DNA from: Blastocatellia bacterium UBA7656
Lineage (GTDB): Bacteria; Acidobacteriota; Blastocatellia; UBA7656
Direction: 5' to 3'
Length of the DNA: 64,000 nucleotides
NCBI GenBank assembly: GCA_002483445.1
Contig: DLHY01000078.1
Location: 14,647 to 78,646 of the forward strand
This document shows positions 6,974-15,882 of this stretch, in pieces. Each line of letters opens with the position of its first letter. Within the stretch, counting starts at the first letter, position 1. Made by a program: the position numbers and the translations under genes. The notes beneath the pieces were generated by a model. It was not told where the DNA came from and ran no database searches. It saw only the letters and a program-made list of their open reading frames with translations.

Positions 6974-9331
6974 TCAATCATCCCCGCGTGATTCGGCATA
7001 AGCGGGCTGCGCGGACATCTGTTTTCCCGATTCGCCGCGCGCTGTTCGGTCAAAAAGTTTCGTCTTCATCAGCGCAGGCAGGAATATCAAATCCGCAGCA
7101 AGGCACGCAAGTATCGTTATCACCCAGAGCAACCCGGCTATGCGTATCGGCGTGAAGGATGAAAGCATAAAAAGAAGATTTCCGCCAACCAGCATCAGGT
7201 TGCCAAGCACCATCGGTTTTCCCGTCCTCAGCAGCGAAAGCCACATCACCCATCCTTCATCGCTTTCCGTTCCGCTGTTGAGTTCCTCGATGGATTGACG
7301 ATATCGCCTTATCATATGCACCGCGTTATCGACTGCTATCCCAAGCACCGCGCTTGCCACGAGGCTCGTTGTGATGTCGAGCGTTATCCCTGTCCATCCC
7401 AGAAAACCGTAGTAACAAATTATCGGCAGCAGATTCGGAATCAACGCCAGCAGCCCGGTTGCCGCTGAACGAAACAGGATTACCATCATCAGGTATATCG
7501 AAATGATGGCAATCGCCATGCTCGATGATTGCGAAGAGGCCAGCGCGTCTGAAGCGTCGTTGAGCAGTATGAATGACCCGGTGGCCCGCGCTGTGATTCC
7601 TGCGGGCAGATTCCCCGCTGCCCACTCTTCGAGCTTTTGCGTCAAATCGCGCAGTTCGTTCGACCCGTAAAGATGGATTCGCAGCACGATGATCGCTCTC
7701 GAACGGTCGCGGTCGATGACGCGCGACACCAACTCATCCTGCGAAAGAAAATCATCGAATATGGCTGCGATCTTCGCTTTGCTTGTAGGGAAAGGAGTTG
7801 TCGCCTGGGGATCGAAAACAGTGTTGAACCTGCGGAGAACATCGGCTATCGAAAGCGCGGAATCGACTCCGGGCTGCGTGAGCGCGAATTCCTGAAACCG
7901 GGAGAGCGCGGCTAAGAATTCAGGATCGGTCGCCGCGCCTTTCTCTCCGCCCACGACCATCTGAATAGTCGCCGCTCCCGCCAGTCGCTCGTGAAGCTTC
8001 ATGACCTGCTGAACCGTGTCGCTCTTTTCGGGAAAAATTCTCAGATAATCAGTGTTGACTCTGATCCAGTACATCCCCGCGCCGGTCACGACAGTGATCA
8101 AAATCGAAACCGTCAGCACCACGCGACGGCGATAAAGAACCAGCGCCGTCACCTGACGAAGAAAACCGTTGAGCCACGTTGCGTAATCTTTTTCCTCACT
8201 CGCCCGACCCAGCGATTGAGGAGATGCGAGCGCCAAAACCGCAGGTATGAAAAGCATCGAAAGCAGCAGCAGGAAGAAGACCCCGACGGCTTCAAATATT
8301 CCCATGTCGCGAGCCGTAGGCACGCGGCTCGACGCAAGCGCGCCGAAACCGGCCATCGTCGTTGTCGCCGAGACTATCACAGCCGGGCCTATAAATTTTA
8401 TTCCCCTGATCCAGGCGTTGAGCCTTTCCGTTTTGCTCGATGCGAAATCAATCTTCGACATCGAGATTCGATACTGATTGAGAACGTGAAAGACATAGCA
8501 ACTGCCTATCGCCATCAGCACGGCTGGAAGGGTGACGGTGGCGAATGTGAAGGGGCGCCCGAGCAGACACATCAATCCGACAGTCCAGATGTTGGCGATG
8601 ATCATAGTCGCCATCGGCAGCGCCGCGCCCCACAGAGAGCGAAAGGCGAAGAGGAAAATCAGAAAAGTCAGCAGAAAGGCGACGGGCGAAATGATCGCCA
8701 CATCGCGCGTCATGCTATCGATTGCCTGCACATCGATGACCGGAATGCCCGCAAGGATCAGTTCATCTGAACCGGCTTCCTGTCGCGCGATGCGCTCGAC
8801 TTCTTTCGTGATCGCCTGACTGCGCTCTTCATCTACGAGTTTGAGAAAAACACTGAGCGAAGTCGTTTTGCCATCGGTCGAAATGTAGAGCCGTTCATAA
8901 AGCGGATCGCGTGTGACGGTCGCTTTCAATGACTGAAGCTGATCGAGGGAAGCCGCGCGGGGGATGAGGCGGTCTATCTTTATCTCGTCGCCGTTTCGTT
9001 TTATGCCGGGCGCGTTGGTGAGGCTCAACACGTTACTCACTCCCTCGATGATAGCGAGGCGATGGGTCAATCGTTCGAGGCGTTCGAGAAACGAGGGAGT
9101 AAAAACGTCCTCGGTGGTGAGCGCAACCAGAATGACGCGATCATCTCCGAATGAAGAGCGAATTTCGTTGAAAAATTCCAGCGTGCTGTCGTTTCGCGAT
9201 AGCGTTTCAGGCGAGCCGTTGAAGCTGATGCCGCGATGGAATATCGCCGCTGCGAAAGCGATTGTTATTAAAAGCGTCACTGCGATGACGCTCCTGGGAT
9301 GGGAAACGACGAATCTCCAGGTTTGATTCAT
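6974..9331 (-). CDS. MMPL/RND-family exporter
   Basis: A 785-residue polytopic inner-membrane protein with the duplicated MMPL layout: a first helix, a large periplasmic loop, five helices (about 215-370), then the second repeat with another loop and a final helix block (about 620-770). MMPL proteins export lipids or hopanoids using the proton gradient. The usual charged residues are hard to place without alignment. No strong ribosome site precedes the ATG at 9331. With the LolA-like lipoprotein and the esterase it looks like an outer-envelope lipid export route, with substrate perhaps made by the ketosynthase and methyltransferase further down. Confidence 0.85.
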   Translation of the reverse strand: MNQTWRFVVSHPRSVIAVTLLITIAFAAAIFHRGISFNGSPETLSRNDSTLEFFNEIRSSFGDDRVILVALTTEDVFTPSFLERLERLTHRLAIIEGVSNVLSLTNAPGIKRNGDEIKIDRLIPRAASLDQLQSLKATVTRDPLYERLYISTDGKTTSLSVFLKLVDEERSQAITKEVERIARQEAGSDELILAGIPVIDVQAIDSMTRDVAIISPVAFLLTFLIFLFAFRSLWGAALPMATMIIANIWTVGLMCLLGRPFTFATVTLPAVLMAIGSCYVFHVLNQYRISMSKIDFASSKTERLNAWIRGIKFIGPAVIVSATTTMAGFGALASSRVPTARDMGIFEAVGVFFLLLLSMLFIPAVLALASPQSLGRASEEKDYATWLNGFLRQVTALVLYRRRVVLTVSILITVVTGAGMYWIRVNTDYLRIFPEKSDTVQQVMKLHERLAGAATIQMVVGGEKGAATDPEFLAALSRFQEFALTQPGVDSALSIADVLRRFNTVFDPQATTPFPTSKAKIAAIFDDFLSQDELVSRVIDRDRSRAIIVLRIHLYGSNELRDLTQKLEEWAAGNLPAGITARATGSFILLNDASDALASSQSSSMAIAIISIYLMMVILFRSAATGLLALIPNLLPIICYYGFLGWTGITLDITTSLVASAVLGIAVDNAVHMIRRYRQSIEELNSGTESDEGWVMWLSLLRTGKPMVLGNLMLVGGNLLFMLSSFTPIRIAGLLWVITILACLAADLIFLPALMKTKLFDRTARGESGKQMSAQPAYAESRGDD

Positions 9332-9459
9332 AGCATTGGATGTTGGAGGCGCTTCAGTCTGAGTGACTCCGAACTATACGCGACACGCGGAGGGCAGTCA
9401 AACGCGGCGGCTTCAGGCTTCTCATATTGTATTTCATACTCGGACTAAAAAGGGTATTC

Positions 9460-9488
9460 TTGAGACGGTATTTCTTCTTTGATATACT
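9460..9488 (+). promoter_or_regulatory. Sigma-70-type promoter of the Clp ATPase gene
   Basis: TTGAGA (9460-9465) and TATACT (9483-9488) are 17 bp apart, a near-consensus vegetative promoter, in the gap divergent from the MMPL gene. Transcription would begin near 9495, which allows either candidate start codon of the next gene. Confidence 0.65.
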
Positions 9489-9516
9489 CGAATGCGATTG
9501 AAGACGCGCGCATTCG

Positions 9517-11835
9517 ATGAAGCGGACAAAAGCTTCGACATCAGGTTCTATCGTGGCAAGAGAGAGTAAAAAAGATATGCTGGACCTTGAAATATACACC
9601 GAAAAAATAGCTGAAAGCGGTCGCCGCATAATTCGCAAGGCTTACGATGAAGCGCGTTCGCGCGACCACAATCAGATCACTCCTGAACACATGCTCCTCT
9701 CGATTGCCGAAGTCGAGCGACCCTTCTTCAATGAAGTCATGCAGAGCCTCAATATCGATCCGCAGGTCGTGCTTCAGGCAGTCGAAACCAAACTCCAGCA
9801 GCGCGAATACGTGGGCCGCCGAATCATGATGGGAGATTCGCTCCGCCACGTCCTCTCAAATGCGCTCAAGCACGCAGGCGAGCGCAACCGCAGACTCATC
9901 GAATCGACCGACCTTTTCGTCGCGTTGTTCAAAGACATACACGGATTTCCGGTGGAACTGCTCAAGCGACTGGGCGCTGACCGCGAGATGGTCATGCAGA
10001 AGATTCAGACCCGCGTGCGCAGCCACGAAGAAAAAGAAGAACGCTATCGCCGCCGCTACGAGCTTCCTCCCTATCTGAAACATTTCGGCGTCAGTCTCAA
10101 CAAACTCGCCCGTCAGGACAAACTCCCTCCCGTAATCGGGCGCAATGATGAGATTCGCCAGATGATTGAAATCCTCTGCCACCGCGAACGCGCAAACTCT
10201 CCTATGCTGGTCGGCGAAGCGGGAGTCGGAAAGACTGCCGTCGTCGAAGGGCTTGCTCGCCGGATAGAGATGGAGCCTGAAAGCGTGCCCCAGCGACTTC
10301 GCAACTCTCACGTCGTTCAGCTTCAGATGTCCGGCATAGTCGCAGGCACGATGCTTCGCGGCATGTTCGAAGAGCGAATTCAAGGAATTATAAACGAAGT
10401 CAAAGAGCGCGATAACCTCATACTGTTCATCGATGAGGCTCATACGATCATCGGCGCAGGATCGGCTCTGGGAGCCAGTTCTGACGCGGCCAATATGTTC
10501 AAGTCGGCTCTCGCCCGCGGGGAAATCCGCATCATCGGCGCGACCACGATGACCGAATACAAAGAGTACATATCCGAAGACGAAGCCCTGGCCCGCCGCT
10601 TCCGCCTCGTCAAAGTCGATGAGCCATCGGTCGAAGACACTCGAAAGATAATCGTGGGAGTGCGTCCGAGACTCGAACGCAATTATTCGGTGACGATAAG
10701 CGATGAGGCCATCGAAATGGCGCTTGAGATGGCCCCCCGCTATGTTCGAAATCTCCACCTGCCGGATAAAGTCATAGGCTGGCTCGACACGGCAGCCGTG
10801 AAAGTCGAAATCAATCAACCTGAGATGGGAGAAGTCCGCCCCGAACATATAATCGATGTCATCAGCCAGGAATCGCGCATCCCGCGCGATATGATCTTCC
10901 GCGACACGACCGACCGCTTCTCCCACATGGAAGAAGGACTCTCGCAGCGGGTCATCGGACAGAAAGACGCCATCCGCGCCGTCACTCAGCGGTTGCGCCT
11001 CAACAAAGGGCCGCTGAAGGAAAACTTCTACAAGCCCGATGGAGTGCTGCTCTTTCTCGGCCCGACGGGAGTGGGGAAGACTGAGCTTGCAAAAGCGGTG
11101 GCCGAGTTTATGTTCGGCGATGACGACAAGATGGTGCGAATAGACATGTCCGAATATCAGGACGGCACCATCGCTATTGAAAAGCTGATCGGGATGCCTC
11201 GCGGAATCGTCGGGAGCGAGAGGGGCGGAATACTGACCGAGAGGCTGAGGGACAATCCGTACACCGTGCTGCTGCTCGACGAGATTGAAAAGGCGTCTTC
11301 ATACCTGCTCAATCTCTTCCTTCAGGCGTTCGATGAAGGATGGCTGACCGACGGGCGAGGGAAGAAAGTTTATCTATCGGACGCGATAATCATCATGACC
11401 TCGAACCTCGGCTCGGATAATTTCAAAAAGTACATGAAGCCGCTGGGGTTCGGCAGCAAGACGGTCGCCGACATTCGCCAGATAAACCGCGAAGTCATCA
11501 AGGCCGCCGAAGAGCGGTTCTCGCCTGAATTCCGCAATCGCATAGATGAAATAGTCGTGTTCACTCCTCTGACCAGAGATGAAGTCCGGGAGATCGCCGA
11601 ACTCTACATCGGGATGATAACCAGGCAGATGCGTCGTCACGGGAAAGAGCTTGTGGTGAGCGAAGCGGCGGTCATTCATCTGATCGAAAAAGGATTCAGT
11701 CCGGCCTACGGCGCGCGGTTCCTCAAGCGGACGATTGACGAGATGGTGAAGCTTCCGGTGACGAATCGATGGAAGGAAGGCTTGCGCTTCCTCGCCGATC
11801 TGGTCGAGGACAAGATAACCATCAGCGTGGACTGA
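9517..11835 (+). CDS. ClpC/ClpA-type AAA+ unfoldase
   Basis: A 772-residue two-ring Clp ATPase. It has a Clp N-domain (about 25-170), a first AAA module with Walker A GEAGVGKTAVVEG near 232, and a second with GPTGVGKTELAK near 516, followed by a D2-small domain. The long ClpB middle coiled coil and the ClpC UVR motif are missing. In the second module, after MTSNLG, there is a loop with LGFG where ClpC has VGF, the ClpP-docking tripeptide, so it probably feeds a ClpP. ATG 9577 (MLDLEIY) is an alternative start that matches family length better; neither has a clear ribosome site. Confidence 0.85.
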   Translation: MKRTKASTSGSIVARESKKDMLDLEIYTEKIAESGRRIIRKAYDEARSRDHNQITPEHMLLSIAEVERPFFNEVMQSLNIDPQVVLQAVETKLQQREYVGRRIMMGDSLRHVLSNALKHAGERNRRLIESTDLFVALFKDIHGFPVELLKRLGADREMVMQKIQTRVRSHEEKEERYRRRYELPPYLKHFGVSLNKLARQDKLPPVIGRNDEIRQMIEILCHRERANSPMLVGEAGVGKTAVVEGLARRIEMEPESVPQRLRNSHVVQLQMSGIVAGTMLRGMFEERIQGIINEVKERDNLILFIDEAHTIIGAGSALGASSDAANMFKSALARGEIRIIGATTMTEYKEYISEDEALARRFRLVKVDEPSVEDTRKIIVGVRPRLERNYSVTISDEAIEMALEMAPRYVRNLHLPDKVIGWLDTAAVKVEINQPEMGEVRPEHIIDVISQESRIPRDMIFRDTTDRFSHMEEGLSQRVIGQKDAIRAVTQRLRLNKGPLKENFYKPDGVLLFLGPTGVGKTELAKAVAEFMFGDDDKMVRIDMSEYQDGTIAIEKLIGMPRGIVGSERGGILTERLRDNPYTVLLLDEIEKASSYLLNLFLQAFDEGWLTDGRGKKVYLSDAIIIMTSNLGSDNFKKYMKPLGFGSKTVADIRQINREVIKAAEERFSPEFRNRIDEIVVFTPLTRDEVREIAELYIGMITRQMRRHGKELVVSEAAVIHLIEKGFSPAYGARFLKRTIDEMVKLPVTNRWKEGLRFLADLVEDKITISVD

Positions 11836-11868
11836 GCGATCCATAGCGATCACAGACTGCCTGAAGGC

Positions 11869-11897
11869 GGCGACATCGAGCGTCGCTTTCTTTTTGT
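11869..11897 (+). terminator. Possible terminator after the Clp gene
   Basis: GCGAC and GTCGC form a short stem around seven bases and are followed by TTTCTTTTTG. The stem is only 5 bp, so this is a weak terminator candidate. Confidence 0.4.
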
Positions 11898-11910
11898 CCG
11901 AAAAAAACTA

Positions 11911-11939
11911 TTGACATAAATTTCCTGCATTGAATAATG
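11911..11939 (+). promoter_or_regulatory. Promoter upstream of the J-like/PilZ gene
   Basis: A perfect -35 box TTGACA at 11911-11916 is followed after 16-17 bp by AATAAT/ATAATG as -10. The leader to the ATG at 12087 would be about 140 nt. Confidence 0.55.
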
Positions 11940-12086
11940 GTCGCGGTCTCCCTTGATCCTCAACGGCAGTTTTCAGGACGAATCCCCCGATTCGGCATTT
12001 ATAACTGAAGTCGCTTAGATCAGCGTAATCGAGCAACTGTCATTTGCGCGGCAAGCAGTAAAATCAGCAGTGGAAAGGACGCTCTG

Positions 12087-13376
12087 ATGAGCGGAATGCT
12101 TCACGAAAACAACGCGAATCTACAGAAACGTGAGCGATTCTCCGAGCGGATCAGCACCTATTACCTGGAACTGGAAAGATTGCTCGACCGGGTGGAGAGC
12201 GCAGTCAATCACTATCAATCGCTCGGAGTTGATCGCTCCGCCAGCACTGAAGATATTCAGATCGCCTACCGGGAAGCTGTCACTTTATTGTACCCGTCAC
12301 AATACGGCATCAACATCAACCTGCCGGAAAGCATGGAGGAGAAGAACAAAAAAGCATTGGAAAAAGTTTCTCAGGCGTTCAACACTCTGGCCAACTACGG
12401 CAGGCGGGTTGAATACGACAACTCTCTGCGGAAAAAAACAGCCGCTCCGATTCCTGTTCGCACCCCTGAATCTTTTCAAAGACAGGAGTTGCCAGTTCCG
12501 AAACTCGATCAACCCGCGCAACAATCGACCACGCCTGCCCCACTGGAATCGACGCCTGCACAGGTTGGGATAGAAGCCGACAAACCCATGAGCGACACCT
12601 CATCGCCGCAAGCCGCTCAGAAAACGACCTCGGCTCCGGTCGCTCAGGAAGAACTGAACCTTCTCAATCTCCTCGCCACCCACAAGGAAGTCTATGTCGA
12701 GGACGTCGGAGTTGATGCATCGCGAGACCATCGCAAGTGTCCTCGCTTCAAGATGAAGATACCCGTCCGAGTTAGCGGCTACGATAAGGAAGGAAACAAG
12801 TGGAAGGACATGGGGCAGACCGTAGATGTGGGCCGTTTCGGAGTGGCCTTCTCAATGCGCGCGAGGGTTCGCCGCGGCATGGTTGTGCATTTGAATCTTC
12901 CACTGCCAGTGCGTCTGCGCGCCCACGGCTATTCGGATCCGAGTTACAGCGTGTGGGCGATTGTCCGAAGGGTCGAGCCTCCCAAGAATGGCGTGCGCCA
13001 GGTCGGCGTGGAATTTTTGGGCGAGCATCCGCCTCCGGGCTTTCTCGCCAAGCCTGCATCGCTGTACAGAAATCGAAACTGGGATGGAGTCGAGCGCAGG
13101 CGCGAGGAGCGCAAGGCTGTTGCCGAACAGGTGAAGCTGGAATTCCTCGACGAAAACCAGAATACCATCTCGAAGGAAAAAGGCACGCTTGAAAACGTAA
13201 GTCCCAACGGGGCGAGGGTGCGCCTCAAATCCGTGCCTGATGCCTTCGATCTGGTGAGGGTAACGGGACGGAGCGGCTCTTTCACCTCTCTCGCGAATGT
13301 GCGCGACTGGTTCATGGGCAAGGACGGCTATGAGAGGTTGTGCCTGCATTTCCTCGAAGAGAAATGGCCGATGTGA
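12087..13376 (+). CDS. Degenerate J-domain protein with two PilZ domains
   Basis: A 429-residue protein of three parts. Residues about 40-110 read like a DnaJ domain (SLGVDRSASTEDIQIAYRE, and later AFNTLANYGRRVEYD) but the HPD tripeptide is replaced around YPSQYG, so it should not stimulate DnaK in the usual way. A proline-rich linker follows. Residues about 215-315 form a PilZ-like domain with RKCPR and DVGRFG (Gly for the usual Ser), and residues 335-429 a second one with RRREERK and NVSPNG, a full RxxxR plus NxSxxG pair. The second PilZ could bind c-di-GMP. No signal peptide. Cellular role unknown. Confidence 0.7.
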   Translation: MSGMLHENNANLQKRERFSERISTYYLELERLLDRVESAVNHYQSLGVDRSASTEDIQIAYREAVTLLYPSQYGININLPESMEEKNKKALEKVSQAFNTLANYGRRVEYDNSLRKKTAAPIPVRTPESFQRQELPVPKLDQPAQQSTTPAPLESTPAQVGIEADKPMSDTSSPQAAQKTTSAPVAQEELNLLNLLATHKEVYVEDVGVDASRDHRKCPRFKMKIPVRVSGYDKEGNKWKDMGQTVDVGRFGVAFSMRARVRRGMVVHLNLPLPVRLRAHGYSDPSYSVWAIVRRVEPPKNGVRQVGVEFLGEHPPPGFLAKPASLYRNRNWDGVERRREERKAVAEQVKLEFLDENQNTISKEKGTLENVSPNGARVRLKSVPDAFDLVRVTGRSGSFTSLANVRDWFMGKDGYERLCLHFLEEKWPM

Positions 13377-13411
13377 TTTTTGACTCCGAGACTCTCCCCC
13401 TATTCTGTCGG

Positions 13412-13431
13412 GGCAGCCTTGCGGGGCTGCC
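13412..13431. repeat. Hairpin between genes
   Basis: GGCAGCC and GGCTGCC form a 7-bp stem after the stop codon of the PilZ protein. There is no T tract on the plus strand, so it may be a transcript end-protector rather than a terminator. Confidence 0.35.
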
Positions 13432-13514
13432 TCGCAGATTATCCCCCACTACAATCAAAACAGATTTGCTATAATACCGGCGACGCTCTTAAAAAAGATT
13501 TCGGAGGGTTGCCG

Positions 13515-14294
13515 GTGAGATTGAAATACGCCTTCTTTCTGCTTCTGATCATTTCGTGCTTATCAACCATCTCGGCTCAGGATCAGGACGAAAACGATCC
13601 CGCACGAGCCGCCGCGCTCATACGCCTTGCCATAAAAGCGCGAGGCGGCGACGCCTATTTGAAAATTCTCTCGCTCATTGGAAAAGGCCAGTACACAATC
13701 TTTGAAAAAGGGGTGTCGGGGATTCCGCAGAGCTTCATCGATTACATCGTCTATCCTGACCGCGAACGCACGGAGTTCGGCAAGGGCGACACGAAATTCA
13801 TTCAGACCAATTCAACGGCTGCAAACTGGGTTTACGACGCGCCGCAGAAAATGATTCGCGATCAGACTGATGAACAGGTCAAGGATTTTCAGCAGGGAAT
13901 CCGCCGCGACATCGATAATGTGCTGCGTCGGGGGTGGCAGGAGACGGGCGCAAAACTGGTTTATTTAGGAAGGCGCGAGGCGTGGAAGAACACCTTTTCC
14001 GAAGCTGTGCGAATCGAGTTTCAGGACGGCTCAACAGTCACGCTTCATTTCGATATGCGCTCACATCTGCCGCTTATGTCCGAATTCACCACTATTGCCG
14101 AAGGCAAAACGGTTGAGAATCAGGTGCGCTTTTTCCGCTGGGTTGATCTGGGCGGCATTCAATTTCCCATGCTTCAGGATTTCTATCGCGGCAATCAGCA
14201 GTCGGGTCGCGTCGCTTACGAAGAAGTCACCTTCAACCCTCAAATTCCCGACAAACTTTTCACCAAGCCCGCCAGCATAAAGGAAGTGAAATGA
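13515..14294 (+). CDS. Secreted LolA-like protein of unknown function
   Basis: The start is taken as GTG 13515 because GGAGGG sits six bases upstream and the product then begins with a clean signal peptide (about 20 residues ending ISAQ). The mature part has ALIRLAIKARGGDAYLKI, then beta-rich stretches such as YPDRERTEFGKGD and WVYDAPQKMIRD, the pattern of LolA/LppX-type lipid-carrier folds. It lies alone, ending in an inverted heptamer repeat that faces the aldolase gene. Confidence 0.65.
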   Translation: MRLKYAFFLLLIISCLSTISAQDQDENDPARAAALIRLAIKARGGDAYLKILSLIGKGQYTIFEKGVSGIPQSFIDYIVYPDRERTEFGKGDTKFIQTNSTAANWVYDAPQKMIRDQTDEQVKDFQQGIRRDIDNVLRRGWQETGAKLVYLGRREAWKNTFSEAVRIEFQDGSTVTLHFDMRSHLPLMSEFTTIAEGKTVENQVRFFRWVDLGGIQFPMLQDFYRGNQQSGRVAYEEVTFNPQIPDKLFTKPASIKEVK

Positions 14295-14296
14295 AT

Positions 14297-14383
14297 GGGT
14301 GATGGGTGATAGGTGTTAGGTTATGGGTGAATAAATAAGTATGCTCCGTAAATCCATCACCCGTTACCCATCACCTATCACCC
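14297..14383. repeat. Inverted arms of 7-bp repeats (GGGTGAT)
   Basis: Five heptamers in phase (GGGTGAT, GGGTGAT, AGGTGTT, AGGTTAT, GGGTGAA; 14297-14331) are followed, after 24 bp, by four in reverse complement (ATCACCC, GTTACCC, ATCACCT, ATCACCC; 14356-14383). The arms can pair into a long imperfect stem between two convergent genes and may serve as a two-way transcription end. Confidence 0.8.
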
Positions 14384-14392
14384 GCCGGAAGG

Positions 14393-15445
14393 CTACGCCA
14401 CTGTGATTTCCGGGGCGAGGTAAACATCCTGAATCGCGTTGAGAATCTTTACCCCTTCAGGCATAGGTTTCTGGAATGCCTTTCTTCCCGATATCAATCC
14501 CATTCCGCCCGCGCGCTTGTTGATGATAGCGGTGCGAACGGCATCGCGGATGTCGTTGTCGCCCGAAGCGCCGCCTGAATTGATCAAACCGCAGCGGCCC
14601 ATGTAACAGTTGGCCACCTGATAACGAGTCAGGTCAATCGGATGATCAGATGTCAGTTCCGAGTAGACTTTCTTGTGAGTCTTGCCGTATTTCAAGGCGT
14701 TGTAGCCGCCGTTGTTTTCGGGCAGTTTCTGCTTGATGATATCGGCCTGGATCGTCACGCCCAGATGATTGCCCTGTCCCGTCAGGTCTGCCGATACGTG
14801 ATAATCCACGTCCGTCGTCTTGAAAGCCGGATTGCGCAGGTAGCACCAAAGCACGGTGAACATTCCAAGCTCGTGCGCGTAAGAGAATGCCTCGCTCACT
14901 TCCTGAATCTGCCGCGTGGATTCTTCCGATCCGAAATAGATCGTCGCTCCCACTCCGACGCATCCCTGCTCGAACGCCTGATCGATTGAGCCGAACATTA
15001 TCTGATCATACTTGTTCGGATAGGAGATGAACTCGTTGTGGTTGATCTTGAGGATGAAGGGGATCTTGTGAGCGTACTTGCGCGAGACCGAGCCGAGTAT
15101 GCCAAGCGTCGATGCGACCGCGTTGCATCCGCCCTCGATGGCCAGACGCACGATGTTTTCGGGATCGAAGTACATGGGGTTGGGCGCGAATGATGCTCCG
15201 GCTGAATGCTCTATGCCCTGGTCTACGGGCAGTATGGAAACATAGCCTGTTCCCGTGAGCCGCCCGTGATTGAACAGTGAGCCGAGGTTGCGCAGAACTG
15301 TCGGCCTTCGATCCGAACCGACCCACACGTTGTCTATGTGATCGGGGCCGGGCAGATGCAGGGACTCCTTGGGAATCGTTTTGCTTTGATAACTCAGCAG
15401 CGATGCTGCTTCGTCGCCGAGGATTTCTTCTATCTCTTTGATCAT
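14393..15445 (-). CDS. fbaB: Class I fructose-bisphosphate aldolase, FbaB/DhnA type
   Basis: A 350-residue protein co-linear with bacterial FbaB over its whole length: TGYVSILPVDQGIEHSAGAS, GATIYFGSEES, DYHVSADLTGQ and NCYMGRCGLINSGG are all typical. The Schiff-base lysine is expected in the DIIKQKLPENN segment. It splits fructose 1,6-bisphosphate into two triose phosphates (glycolysis/gluconeogenesis) in the cytoplasm. The start codon is preceded by GGAGGGTG. It is a single-gene unit flanked by repeat-rich gaps. Confidence 0.95.
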   Translation of the reverse strand: MIKEIEEILGDEAASLLSYQSKTIPKESLHLPGPDHIDNVWVGSDRRPTVLRNLGSLFNHGRLTGTGYVSILPVDQGIEHSAGASFAPNPMYFDPENIVRLAIEGGCNAVASTLGILGSVSRKYAHKIPFILKINHNEFISYPNKYDQIMFGSIDQAFEQGCVGVGATIYFGSEESTRQIQEVSEAFSYAHELGMFTVLWCYLRNPAFKTTDVDYHVSADLTGQGNHLGVTIQADIIKQKLPENNGGYNALKYGKTHKKVYSELTSDHPIDLTRYQVANCYMGRCGLINSGGASGDNDIRDAVRTAIINKRAGGMGLISGRKAFQKPMPEGVKILNAIQDVYLAPEITVA

Positions 15446-15710
15446 CTCACCCTCCTGTAGCGCGTCTGAACGCGGGTTAAAAGTTGACTGATAATACCGG
15501 CAGGCTTCCCTATTCTATGCACGCGCATTGATGAGGTCAACGTCGGCAAAAAGAAAGAGGCGCGTTCGATGCGCCCCTCGCTGGGATTGTCTGAAATGCT
15601 TGCCCGGTCTCAGCATCGCACAAAGGTACATCCGAGCAGGTCGATTTTTTATTCCATCAGAGAAGGTCATTTGAGGAGTCGCCCGGTAGAACCGTCGGCC
15701 AGCCTGTTCA

Positions 15711-15810
15711 TGCCCTGGAAGTATGAGAATTTGAAAAACAGCAGGCTGGCAGCCCGCTGTACATTAGATACGACGCCCTGAAAGTAGAAGAATCGGGGAG
15801 GCACGAATCA
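15711..15810. repeat. REP-like palindrome copy 2 with flanking GCCCTG(A/G)AAGTA repeats
   Basis: CAGCAGGCT-GGC-AGCCCGCTG (15739-15759) is the same palindrome as at 4166-4186 with one change. It is flanked on both sides by related sequences, GCCCTGGAAGTATGA at 15712 and GCCCTGAAAGTAGAA at 15775; a third copy is at 6858. The gap 15446-15882 holds no gene that I can support. Confidence 0.55.
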
Positions 15811-15829
15811 ATCACAGAATGCGCATACA

Positions 15830-15864
15830 TTCTGACTTCTGAATTCTGAATTCTGTTTTCTGAG
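15830..15864. repeat. 7-bp tandem repeat TTCTGAA
   Basis: Five heptamers in phase: TTCTGAC, TTCTGAA, TTCTGAA, TTCTGTT, TTCTGAG. It lies 19 bp beyond the stop codon of the penicillin-binding protein gene. Confidence 0.8.
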
Positions 15865-15882
15865 GAAAGTGGCTGACTCCTG

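Noticed and set aside
7991..8770. Open frame of 259 codons on the plus strand
   Set aside because: Antisense to the MMPL gene, with a very high Arg/His/Gln content typical of shadow frames.
9856..10926. Open frame of 356 codons on the minus strand
   Set aside because: Antisense to the Clp ATPase; no motif or ribosome site.
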